Shown here: in pieces, positions 23,201-33,856 of the stretch
Numbering within the stretch: position 1 is the stretch's first letter
Layout: each line of letters starts with the position of its first letter
Notes under the pieces: model-generated
Database searches by the model: none
The model's input: the letters and a program-made list of their open reading frames with translations, nothing else
Told to the model about the DNA's origin: nothing
Position numbers and translations under genes: made by a program
Source of the DNA: Emydura subglobosa
Lineage: Eukaryota > Chordata > Testudines > Chelidae
NCBI GenBank assembly: GCA_007922225.1
Contig: ML680041.1
Coordinates: forward strand, 484,445-548,444
DNA length: 64,000 bases
Direction of reading: 5' to 3'

Positions 23201-25600
23201 GCTGTGGTAGGAGCCACCCAGGGAGGCTGGGTTGCTGCGGGGAGCCCCAGACCCAGACATGCCCTGGGAATCCCAGATCCTAGATCCCCACTGAGTAACT
23301 CTGGCCTCCAGCCCCACACCGTGGTGACACTAGGACAGGTGTCTTGAGAGAGATGCCCCATCTCCAGGGAAAGTCTCCACATGATGGAGGCTCCACCGCA
23401 GACCCGGGTCAGCTGTTCCCCGGCTCCATGTTCAACATTTGCACGTCAGTCCCAGCCCTACCTTTTCCAGCTCCAGCTCCCGGCCATTGGGTCCCATCCT
23501 GCCATGGCTAGCGAGGATGAAGAGCCCCCTGTGCTCCAAAATACCTCCCCATGGGGGCTCAGAGAAGGGGCCACTCTGCCTCATCACAGTCGACAGTGAC
23601 CGTCTGGTTCCTGGCACTCTGGGTGGGGCAAAGCAACGCTCAGTCTTTAGCCCAGAGCCTCCTGGCTAGGGCAGAGAGCAACCAACACTTTGGGGACAGA
23701 CTTTTGGGCCTCAGGTGAGTGAGTCGCCAGTCCTAGCTGTGGGGTTGGAAGTGTAGCGGGTAGGGGCATCTGGGCCCACCCTACTCCACCGGGTCCAAAC
23801 CCTGGGCCCTGTTAGTGGCGGGTGGTCCCACCACTGGATCCGCAGGGAAACCAAAATCTGCTGCCTTGCTTCCCAGAAGCACAACCTGACCAAAGTCCAG
23901 GTCCCCTGAGCTACCTCCTATCGCCGTCCATGGAGGATATTGAGTAAGAGCAGGGAGATGGGGACACCTTCTGGATACGGCCTTGGTTGGACCATGACCA
24001 GAGACTGTGCCCTGCTCCAGTTTCCACACCTCCAGCACGATGTTGGCAAATTGAAAAGAGGTACAGGAATGATCTGAGATCTGGAGGCCCTGCCTGGCCA
24101 GGGGAGCTCAACGGAGATCGATCGCCTGTGGCTATAGTGTGGACACAAAGGGCTGGAATGGTTCCCAGTCATGGACCCACCACAGCTCTATCCAGGTGAC
24201 CCCATCTCCCTGTTCCTACGCAATGTCCCCCATCCGGTTCATACACCTAGGGATGGCATCTGCCCACCCTGGTCCAGTCTGAACCTGGGAGTCAGTGTGT
24301 GAATTTAGGTGGACTCTATGAGCCAAAGGTGTTAACATAACCCAGCCACTGTCCAACATTAAACAGTGTTTGAAAGGGCCGGGGTTTGGCACACAGGGAC
24401 CTCAGTCTTCTCACAGCAAGGCAAGCACACCCTTAAACACCCTGTGAACAGTGCATTACAGATAGAGAAAAGAAGGAAACACAATGAACGCCTGTGAAAT
24501 ATACAGTGTTAAGTGGGGCTTTCATTACCCCACGATCCCGTGTTCCCTTTCCCTTCAGCTGGAGAAGGTTTTCAGAAGGAAAAACCCCTTTGTCTGACGG
24601 ACTCTTGGACACTATCAAAGATGGCACTAACCGCCCATCTGGGGAAAAGGGAAGTTAGCTGAGATATGCTGGAGCTGCTGTTGTAGTTGCTACAGTCAGA
24701 CCCCATTTCATCCCAGGTTGTGTTTGGGATTCAGCTGGAGCTGGGTGGGGTGGTGACGTTACCTGCCTCCCGCTCTCTGGCCTGGTCTGATCTCAGGGCA
24801 TCTCACAGGATCAGGATGGTGAAGGCCCGGGGACCCAGGACATGGTGGAGGTGGCAGGCATGGCGTTGATGTTTCCTCCAGTAACCTCCATCTGTTCTTC
24901 TTTCTCTTCTTTAGCCTTTTCTCACAAAATCTCTTTCTTGAAGGACCCCAAAAGGGCAGTGATGAGTGGAACGGCCCAGCCCCTGATTTTGTTGTTCAAC
25001 AATTACGCCTAAGTTCGGACGCACCAATTTTGGCTCCATGTTCCAGCCCCACTCCAAATTCCAGCTCCATGTCATCTGCTTTTAACAAGCCTGTTTTCAG
25101 CACAGTCCATGGTTTATATCAAAGTGGCCTTTTTGGTTTAGACCAATCCAGTATCTGTGTCTGGTTTCCTTGCACCTTTCCCACCAACATTTGTTATTAT
25201 AGGTTATCAGGACGTTTCACTCCTTACAATTAAACTCACAATTCGGTAAATTTGTTAGCCTCGTTAGCACAACACAATCCCTCTCTGTTATGAACCAGTT
25301 CCATGCAGGATCAGACATTGCTTCATGAAACCACAATTACGGAAACCGAAAACTTATTTCAGTTTCAGCATTTGGATGGGGTCGGGGGCGTTAGTACAGT
25401 TTAAGGGTGGCAAATTCTTATAACTCACTTCGTTTGTAGCTAAAACCGAACTGAAAACCGCTGTTGCGGGACGTTGTCAGCTATTTGAAAACAAGGCAGA
25501 TCTTATCGCTGCCTTGGCTGTGTGCCCAGAATTGACAAAGATTGAAAACATCCCCTTTCCCCCCCCCTTCACCATTTACACAGTTAAAGCTGCACATTAA
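23201..25600. other. Stretch with no recognised gene
   Basis: I find no conserved protein domain. 23700-23900 has the look of a dispersed repeat. 24900-25440 is AT-richer with no convincing open frame. Confidence 0.4.
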
Positions 25601-26278
25601 TACAAAGCGTCTCCCTGGCTCCTTTCCCTGCGCAGCACCGAAGGGCCAGGGAGTGGAGAGATGCACCCATAAGAACTGGCCCCGGCTGTTGGAATACGGG
25701 ATAGTGGTGCCCTGAACTGCCTAAGTACAGGACAGGCCATTTTCTATATCAATAAGGGCCCTCCCTGGTAACACGGGCTAACTGGCAGGCCCAGCCTATG
25801 CTGATAACACCACAGCTTCTGGGCCAGAAGCACTGAGCAGCTGGAATGGCTCCAGCAGCATTACTAAGACGGTGAAAACCCACCACCCACTAAGTCCCGT
25901 GTCTCTGGAAAGTCCTGGCCGGCTGTAACAACGACTGGGGTTCGGAGAGGCTCAGGATTACTCTTCTGTGCTCAGAGAAAAACCTCCCCATAAAGGAAAT
26001 GTGTGTTATAACAGAGACATCTTGGAGCCAGCAGATTATTGGATCTTTGTTGCGCTGCTGGGGAAAGAGGCTTCCTGCAATGCAGCGAGCCGGGCAGGGA
26101 AGAGAGGGTTGATTTGTGTGTATTGGATTTTTCTCCGCTTGTGGGTTTTGGTTTCTCCTCTCATGTTTCCTGTCAGAGCAGCTCAGTGCAGATAGGGGTG
26201 GCCATGCCCCTTCCAGCTCTCTCGGGCCTGGCCCCAGACCCTGCCCCCTAGACCAGCCGTCCCATCCCCTCCAGGGCA

Positions 26279-28600
26279 ATGGCTTCTTGGACCAAACCTG
26301 TCTCGGTCTCCTTCTGGCTCCTGTCTCTCTGCTCCCTCGCCTTGGCTGGTAAGTGACCCCTGGTCTCCCGGCTGCCTGGGTCCCATTCCCCATCCCAGCA
26401 TTTTCCCACAGAGCTGGACGCTGCACGGCACCTTTGAGTTGCTGTCCCGGATGCCTGGGTCCCATTCCCATCTGGTCTATCTCCTTCCTGCAGGAGTTCA
26501 TCGTCTCTTCCGTTTCCAGCTCATCTCCCCGCAGGCAGCCCCCGGCCTGCCCAAGCATTTGACTGTCGTGAGTAAGAACGACCTGGTGCTCTCAGCCTAC
26601 GACAGCAGCATCGGCAGGCTGGCTCCCCGCAATGGCTACACCCCAGCCGACCAGGACAGCCACCAATTCTGGAGAGAGCGCAGCACCTGGTGCCTGGCCT
26701 GGGACTCCTGGGTTCAGGCTGAGTATCAGGGCCTGGTGCGGCAGATGAACGACAGCTCCCCAAAGGCGGGTGAGTCCCTGTCCCGCAGCTGAAGGGATGG
26801 ATGAGGCGGGCAGAATAAAGCAGGGGGAGGAAGCTGGGGCTGGGCAGGGGACACCGGAGGGCAGTGATTTCCCTGATACCTAGAGCTCAGAGTGGGGGAC
26901 GGGGGACAGGGAGTGGGGGATGGTGGCTCACGCAGCCCCTCTGCCCCCAGAGCCCTACTACCTGCAGATCCTGCACAGCTGTGAGATGGACGATGATACC
27001 GGAGTCATCCAAATCACTGCCAGATATTCCCTCAATGGGGAGGACATGCTGCAGTACCGGGCCGACCAGAACCGCTGGTTCTCCGTGCACCCGGATGCCT
27101 GGCGCGTGGCCGAGCGCTGGAACCGCCAAGGAGAGGCTTTCGCTGCAATGGCACGCTACACGACCCAATATTGCAGGTTCTCGATCGAGAAGACCACCCC
27201 ATTCACGGCTCAGAAGACAGGTGACAGCTCGGCCGGTGCCCCCACTCCCAACCCGCAGCCCCTGCTGTGCCAGCCCCTGTGACTCACGACCCTTTCTCGC
27301 CCTCCCCGCAGCCAGGCCCACAGCGCGCGTCGCCCTCGTCCCAGGGACCCAGGACCGGCCGCCCCGCCTCGTCTGCCACGTGACGGGCTTCTACCCCCGC
27401 GACATCGAGGTGACCTGGGAGCGGGGGGAACGGGGGGCCCAGGGGGAGCAGGTGATCAGCGGGATCCAGCCCAACGCGGACCCCACCTTCCAGGTCCGGG
27501 TGTCTATCGAGCTGGGGCAGGAGGCGATCGGCCCCACGGAGCACGTGTGTGTGGTGAGACACAGCAGCCTGGGGGACGCCTCCCTGAGAGTGACCTGGGG
27601 TGAGTACTGGGGGGCAGGGCGGGGGAGCAGTGGGGAGAGATGGACACAAGGGGTGGGGGGAAGAGGGAGGAGGGAAATGCAGAGGAGGTGTTTGGGGGGC
27701 ACCAGGGTCTGGGTAGACAGAGAGAGGCACTGGGGGAAGGGGGAGACAGGGCTTGGGGGGCTCAGAGGTGAGGGGAGGCAGAGAGGAGGGGTTTGTACCT
27801 GCAAGGCAGAAACATGGGTGGCAGGAGGGCCAGCCCAGGTAGGGGAAGGGGGTTGCTAGCCCAGACCCATTGGGGACCCATGGGAGGGGAGGGGCACAGG
27901 GGCTTTGGGGGCCCGTGGCTCAGTCTGTCTTGGGGCATTTCCAGATTCCCAGGTCACAGACCCGGCGGGTCTCCCAGTGATCATGGCTGGTGCCTTCCTT
28001 GCTGTGCTGGGAGCTGGGGCCTTGGGCTGCTACCTGAGGAGGAGGAAAAGTGAGTGATGCCCCTACAGAGCACCCTTAGTGCCCCTTCTGCCCCCCACAT
28101 CTGCCCCCAGCACAGTGCCCCCTAGTGCCCCTACTTGCTCCCCACACCTGCCCCCTGCACCACAGCACCCCCGACTGAGCCCCCACTACCCACAGCACAT
28201 CTCCCCAGCCTGTGCACTGTGCTGCTCTCTGAGCCCCCCCACCCAACCCTCTGCAGCGCAGCGCCCCCTAATGTCCCCCCGAGCCTTCTCACCATCACGA
28301 GATCCCTAGGGTCCGTGCTGAGCCCCATCTGGATATAGGGGTCATGGTTGGGGTCTTTGTTGTTGCCTTCCCACACACCCTGGCTGATGGGGGCAGGACT
28401 GAGCCCCTGGCAGCTGGTCTCCAGGTGAGTCAATTCCTGCTTGGGCTTCTGCTGCAGGGGGCCAGAAGGGGCCGTATCGCCCAGCGCAGACACAGCCAGC
28501 GACCCTCGACTCTGCTCCAGCCACGACTGAGCTGGCAGGAGGCACCTCATCTATGACACCTTCTTGCCTGGATGCTGTAGGCCCCAGCATTGTGATGTAG
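26279..28600 (+). CDS. MHC class I-like gene D, intact (FcRn-like or other non-classical class I)
   Basis: Six exons join in frame to 383 codons: signal 26279-26348, alpha1 26494-26769, alpha2 26951-27220, alpha3 27312-27599, membrane 27945-28049, tail 28458-28600. The signal peptide has a WLLSLCSLALA core. Alpha1 has a PGLPKHLTVV stretch, a possible N-glycosylation site (NDS, about residue 109) and an unusual cysteine (STWCLAW). Alpha2 shows the LQxLxxCE strand and YSLNGED. Alpha3 shows the CHVTGFYPRDIEVTW and VCVVRHSS cysteines. The alpha2 helix lacks the Lys-Trp pair that anchors peptide termini in classical class I. CEM...YSLNGED recalls FcRn, so a non-classical Fc- or ligand-binding role at the cell surface is inferred. 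The stop codon lies inside an LTR inserted in the tail exon. Confidence 0.8.
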
Positions 28601-29720
28601 GCCTGAACCATGGATACATATTTGAATTTTAAAGGTTAACCCTCACTAAGAAAGAACAAAACCAGGCATTATAGATAGGGATGTTCCGGACACATTGATT
28701 GTTTGTTCATGCCACCCCCGGCTCCACTATGATAAGTGACGGCTTGAACATATGGGTGGGAACATCCTGCCTAAACATCTTGTGATTTCACATTTATGAC
28801 ACAATGGGGCCCTGTTTGTGAAGATCTACATATGAAAGTTTGGTAATATCCTGAAATCTAGTTGTGATAATTTACAAGTGAAGGAAAGTGCCCAATGCAT
28901 ATCAGGAATGTGGTTGATGTGTAAATTATGGGGCAATGAGAGGATAAATCAAATGCCTTAATTCCTTTTTAGTAATATTGGTATTAATAGAATTGGTATA
29001 TGTATAAGGACTTTATTATGTGAGTAAGTAAGCATAAGATAATGTACTAATGTAATGGGGTAAGAATGTCATGATTTTTAGTAAGTATGAATGAGGAGTG
29101 AATGCAGTTTGAGTCTGCTGAGATAAGACGTCGAGGAAGTAATTGCTGAGAGAATGGTTCTCAGCTCCAAGGGCAGGAGAGAAAAAAGATGCTTTTGTTT
29201 AAAAACCTTTTACAACCCAAATGGCCGAAAATCAGAATAACCCTGAAAAACAGCGGAGTTAACACCCAAAAACAGGAACAAAACAAAGTGTAAAACAAAA
29301 ATAAAAGAATAATGCAAAAGCTGCTGTCACACTTGCGATATCAAATATAATTAACAATTACATCAAACAAGAAAACTATCTAATATAACAGAATCCATAG
29401 ACCCGAATGGGAATGGATAAGTATAAAAATGGGGTAAAGAAATCTAGACTTTGGGCTCGTTCTGCAAAGCCCAAGAAGCGTCGTGTCGCGACCGACAGAG
29501 CCTGGCTCCATCCCCGTGTCTGAGTCACCTGGACAGTGATTTAGCTTGAGCAACAAAGAGACTAGTAATTATATCCCTCCTGCAGAATTGTGTGTGTGTG
29601 TGTGTGTGTGTGTATGTCTTAGGCAATTCCTTTTTCAAATATTTTCTGTATCCATAATAAACATGGCATACTGCCTTGCCCCTTGAATAAGATCCTGCTG
29701 TTTATTTCATAAGTGTAACA
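28576..29720 (+). mobile_element. Solo LTR of an endogenous retrovirus, inserted in the tail exon of gene D
   Basis: It begins TGTAGGCCCCAG and ends AAGTGTAACA, giving TG...CA ends. The flanking 4-mers ATGC and ACGC form a probable imperfect target-site duplication. An A+T-rich GTATAAAAATGGGG near 29421 can serve as TATA box, and an AATAAA near 29655 as polyadenylation signal, in the order expected of a U3-R-U5. No internal region remains. Bases on both sides continue the class I-like sequence seen uninterrupted in gene E. Confidence 0.65.
29588..29616. repeat. (TG)n microsatellite
   Basis: About fourteen uninterrupted TG units inside the solo LTR. Confidence 0.85.
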
Positions 29721-31660
29721 ACGCTGCACAGAACCGGCTGTGCCAGGACTATCAACCTGTATTGGAGCCACATGAACCATCTGTGGCAAAGGGAAGGTGC
29801 TGTGGGGTGGCAGATAAGGTCAAAATTCCTGATGTTGCAGGGTGAGATATACCTCTCCATTCTGTGCTCCTTCCCACTCTCCAATTACCCTATGCCCCAT
29901 AGCTCCCCACACCCCCAAAACCTCCCCCAGTTTCCATTTCTGTCCCCATGCAGGCGGCACCTCAATCATTCTCCAATGGGGAAGTTTCACCTTCACAAAG
30001 TTTTTTATCATAGACACGTCAATGCCTTGGTTTTCTTGGATGCTACCCATGGCTTCTTCTGTGCAGCTGTTGAATCTGCGGAAGTGGGTGGAGCTCGTCT
30101 CCTTGTTTTTGCTTTTTCCCCTTTCATGGTAGGAAATTAACTCTGTTTTGTACATTTAAAATACATATGCTACATTGTATGTACATAAAATGGTTAAAAA
30201 ATCTTTATTAACTCATGTTGCTTTGTTGCTTCTCATAATGTGATGCTTTCAATGCTCATTCTGGCTGAAAGCCTTGCTTATGTGACAGATTGAGTAATTC
30301 TGCTGCTGGCTTCTGTTGAAATGCTTGGTCGTGTTCCCACACCATATCGCTTTCCATTGCTTTCAGAGCGACTCACTAGTTCCAAACCTCTTGGTTCCCC
30401 TACTGATTCCACCAAACTGCCTTCGGTTTCTTTGCTGCCCCAGTTAGGCAGGTTCCTGAATTCGAAAAGTTTCCTCTTTCATCCATAAAGTCTTTTTGCT
30501 GATTTCTAACAGTTTTGGACCAAACCCTAGTGACAGCAGAGTGGGGAAATTTTAAACTTGGCAGAATAATAAACTAAATATCATTACACAGTTGTATACA
30601 AAAGGGAAATGCTCTAGATTGCAAAATAATGCACCAAGTGGCTCAGGGTTACATCTATTGAAAATACTGTTTAATAATAGCTAGTTTCTTAATATGCCAA
30701 GTGTTAAATTTCCCCAGTCCTGCAGTCACTGGGTTCCCCGTGTTACCTGTCATCTCTGTGTTCCTGGGGAGCCCTGGCGCAGTACCCAGCCTGTGTCTGA
30801 CTCACGAAGAAGTCCCCCACCTCTGCCTGAACCAGAACTGATCAGAAGAAAGACTTACAAAGAGCAATAAAAGGCAGTGGGAGAAACACCTAAACCCCTC
30901 CGCACAGGGGTGTTAGTCACACAAGGGTGTTAGTCACAATGGTTATGGACCCAGCTCCATTCTCTGGGCGTCTCTAAGCTCCTCACTGACAGAAGCTGGG
31001 AATGGGCAACTGCGGATGGATCACTTGAAAATTTCATGTTCTGTTCTTTTCTTCTGAAGCAACAGGCACTGGCCAATGTCAGAAGTCAGACACTGGGCTA
31101 GATGGACCGTGAGTCTGACCCTGTCTGGCCATTCTTAGGTTCATGTGATTATTCCCTCCAAGGAATTGTCTGGCACAAGAAGGAAAATGAATACTGAGAG
31201 ACGGACGCATCAAACATTTTTGTTACTCTGAAATATTAAAAGAAATTTCTTAAAAACGGGGAGGGAAACCCAGGGAATAGGCTGGGTTTGAAATGACCAA
31301 ACCATGAAGATGTTCTGGTCAGCAAAGATTGAAAGAAAAGGTCGATGCACCAATGCCACCTGCTGGGTAGTGATCGTAGCTGCAGAGAAAGTAACAGGCC
31401 AGGAATCTGAGAGCTGGTGGCAAGTGTGCGATAGAAAATTGGAGGACTGCCCTCCTCCAGCAAACCATAAAATATGAAAATTGGGGTGAACATGGTGGAC
31501 CTCAGAGAACTGACCCCATCAATGGAGCTGGAGAAAAGTGTTAGTTTTACACTGGAAAATCAAATCCCATCTTCTGCCCAGCTGTGCTAGTAATAATAGT
31601 AATCGGAAGAAAAGCAGAGTTAATGGAACCATCTACATTGCCAAAGAGTTTTGGTTAAAG
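29721..31660 (+). repeat. Class I-like 3' flank duplicon, copy D
   Basis: Same blocks as after genes A, C and E, resuming directly after the LTR. A dispersed repeat of about 240 bases is inserted at 30915-31150. Confidence 0.7.
30915..31150 (+). repeat. Dispersed repeat fragment
   Basis: Contains CTGGGCTAGATGGACC and a TGACCCTGTCTGGCCATTCT word, which I recall as a very common interspersed motif in turtle genomes. It is absent from the other flank copies, so it inserted after the duplication. Class not assigned. Confidence 0.5.
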
Positions 31661-31759
31661 CTGGGAACAGGAGGGAAAATGGCAGGAAAAAAACAGCTGG
31701 GATGAGGTGGGAGAAAGTTGGGGAAAGATCTGCAGTGGCAAGACTGGATCAGAGAAACT

Positions 31760-32250
31760 CACAGGCCTAGCTCCAGAACATCATCGTGGTGCTGGCGTTC
31801 TTTGTCCACACAGACATTCAGCAGAGCAGAGGCAGGGATGAGGCTGGGCGGGTTGTTTTCTTTGCTGAATTGGATGCCCGTGCAGAACAAGACGGGCTTC
31901 AGGCTTAGACTGAGACTGAACTGCCAGATGTAGAGGTGTGGCCTGGCCTCCACGGTCACCTGGATTGACACCTCTTCCTCCCAGACTTCATCCAGTCCTT
32001 TTGCACCACGAGGATACTTTTCCTGCCCTACTCAGCCTAGAGGGAGAGCCGGAAGTGCGTGATGAGCTTGGTGAGTTGTCCGTCCCCAAGGGACATCCCA
32101 TGGAGATGCTCCAGTTGTGCCTGACGCTGGACATCTGCTGCCTGGCACTGCTCACCTTGGGGGTGATACCGTCGGACCAGATGATAAAGGAATCAGAGTC
32201 GTTGCACAGGCTCTTGATACACACACAGCCCCTCAAAGGAGGCAGCCGTG
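31760..32250 (-). pseudogene. ALP-family pseudogene P4
   Basis: Minus-strand similarity starts earlier than in P3 and P5, with CNDSDSF and IWSDG at the front of the pore-like domain (about 32230-32160). It then runs through the WSIS strand and the C-terminal YIWQF and PVLFC segments to about 31760. Frames change several times. It sits between the flank of gene D and the 5' flank of gene E. Confidence 0.75.
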
Positions 32251-32489
32251 GGCAGAGACCCGGCGAGCGGGGAGGCTGCACCCCATGAGTGCTGACCCCC
32301 CACCCGACCAGACAGAGCCTCTTCCTCACCCCAGCCCTGCCGTGCAGCTCCAGGGCACACGGCACCCATCGACTCGTCCGGCCAGACACAGCCTGTGCAG
32401 GGAAAGCAGATGGAGCCGGGCTGGAGTCACTCATGGGTGCATCTTTCCACTCCCAGCCCCGGGTGGTTGAGCGATGCCCCTGCTCGTTT

Positions 32490-33850
32490 CCCGGCACAGC
32501 ACCAAAGGGCAGGGAGTGGAAAGATGCACCCGTGAGAACTGCCCCTGCTGTTGGAATACGGGTGTGAGCACAGTCTCCCTGCACAGCGACTGATGGGGGG
32601 GGGGGGCACTTTATTTGCTTGGGCTTTGTACAACGAAATACTCCGGCTATTGCACAAGCGCACCAGGTGCTGAGCATGCTGGGAAATGGTCGGTGTGTCT
32701 GGCGTTGTGTTACAAGTCGCTTTTGTGTGGCCGGCAGGGGAAATGAATTGTCGGCCTGCGATGGTATGAACGAACGGCAGCAGATCTGGGGTTAGCCTGG
32801 TCTGGTGAAAAATTCACTCGCACCTAAACCGAGCCCAGCGAGGCGGGCAGACGGATGCTCCAGCATTGTGCGGGGAGAAGTGTCCTGTTGAGACTGCACC
32901 AGCCCTGGCGAAGGGCTACCCCCAGGCATGGATTGACGATCTCCCCCCCATGTTAGAAGGTAAAATTATTGATTCCTTTTGGAGTCTTGGTTTCATTTAA
33001 AGCAGGGACGTGGCTCCTGTGTCAGCAGAAGGTTTTCCCATGAGCTGCAACCTGAAATTCACCCAGAGCTGAATCACTGGAGGGCCTGGGAAGCCTGGAC
33101 TGACAACCAGCAGAGAGGTGCCAGCAGATGGCAGGCGCTGGCCGATAATAGGAGCGGTGGGCGCCTGCAGACGGCGGGAACCGGCAGTGGGGACCCGGAG
33201 GTGGCAGGAGACAGCAGTGCCAGGCACTGGTCAAGCCTGCGTCCGGCAGGAGCCTGCACAAGGGGACGGGCTGAGCCCCAACGGAGAGGTGGACACTGCA
33301 ACGATGACAGGGGAAAACAAGAAGGGAGAGGCAAAGGACACGGCCCCGTATGACTCATTGAGTTCCTGAATTCTGCGCTGTGTTCCTTCCTTCCTGGTAT
33401 TAAGAGGTTTACTTTCTACACTCAGACTCTGTGCTTGCCGGAGAGGAAGTGTGGGATTTCCCAGGGGCCTGAGCGGGGGCTCGAGGCAGTTTGGGGTGGG
33501 ATAGAACCAGGCCCTTGCTACTGCCAGCTCTGCCTGGCAGAAGGGTGACACGGGATAAACGGGAGCCCGCACGGACTGAGTACGGGAGAGACGGCTGGGA
33601 GCCGGCAGCAGGAGTTACTGAATCTCTGTTGCACTGCTGGGGAGCGAGGCTCCCTGCGATGCAGCAAGCCAGGCGGGGAAAAGACGGTTGATTTGTCTGT
33701 GTTGGATTTTGCTCCACTTGTGGGTTTGGGTTTCTCCTCTCGTGTTTCCTGTCAGACAGCTCAGTGCAGGGAAGGGTAACTGTGCCCCATCCAGCTCTCT
33801 GCGGTCTGGCCCCACACTCTGCCCCGTAAAGCGGCTGTCCCGTCCCCTCC
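32490..33850 (+). repeat. 5' flank duplicon of class I-like gene E
   Basis: Inverted counterpart of 13600-15490 upstream of gene B, without the Penelope-like insertion. Gene D shares the first 80 bases (near 25620-25700) and the last few hundred. Confidence 0.7.
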
Positions 33851-33856
33851 AGGGCG
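33700..33856 (+). promoter_or_regulatory. Candidate proximal promoter of gene E, conserved in B and D
   Basis: No TATA box. A block GGTTTCTCCTCTCGTGTTTC lies about 120 bases before the ATG; its complement has two spaced GAAAC cores like interferon-regulatory-factor sites. The same block precedes genes B and D. Whether it binds IRF factors is inference. Confidence 0.3.
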
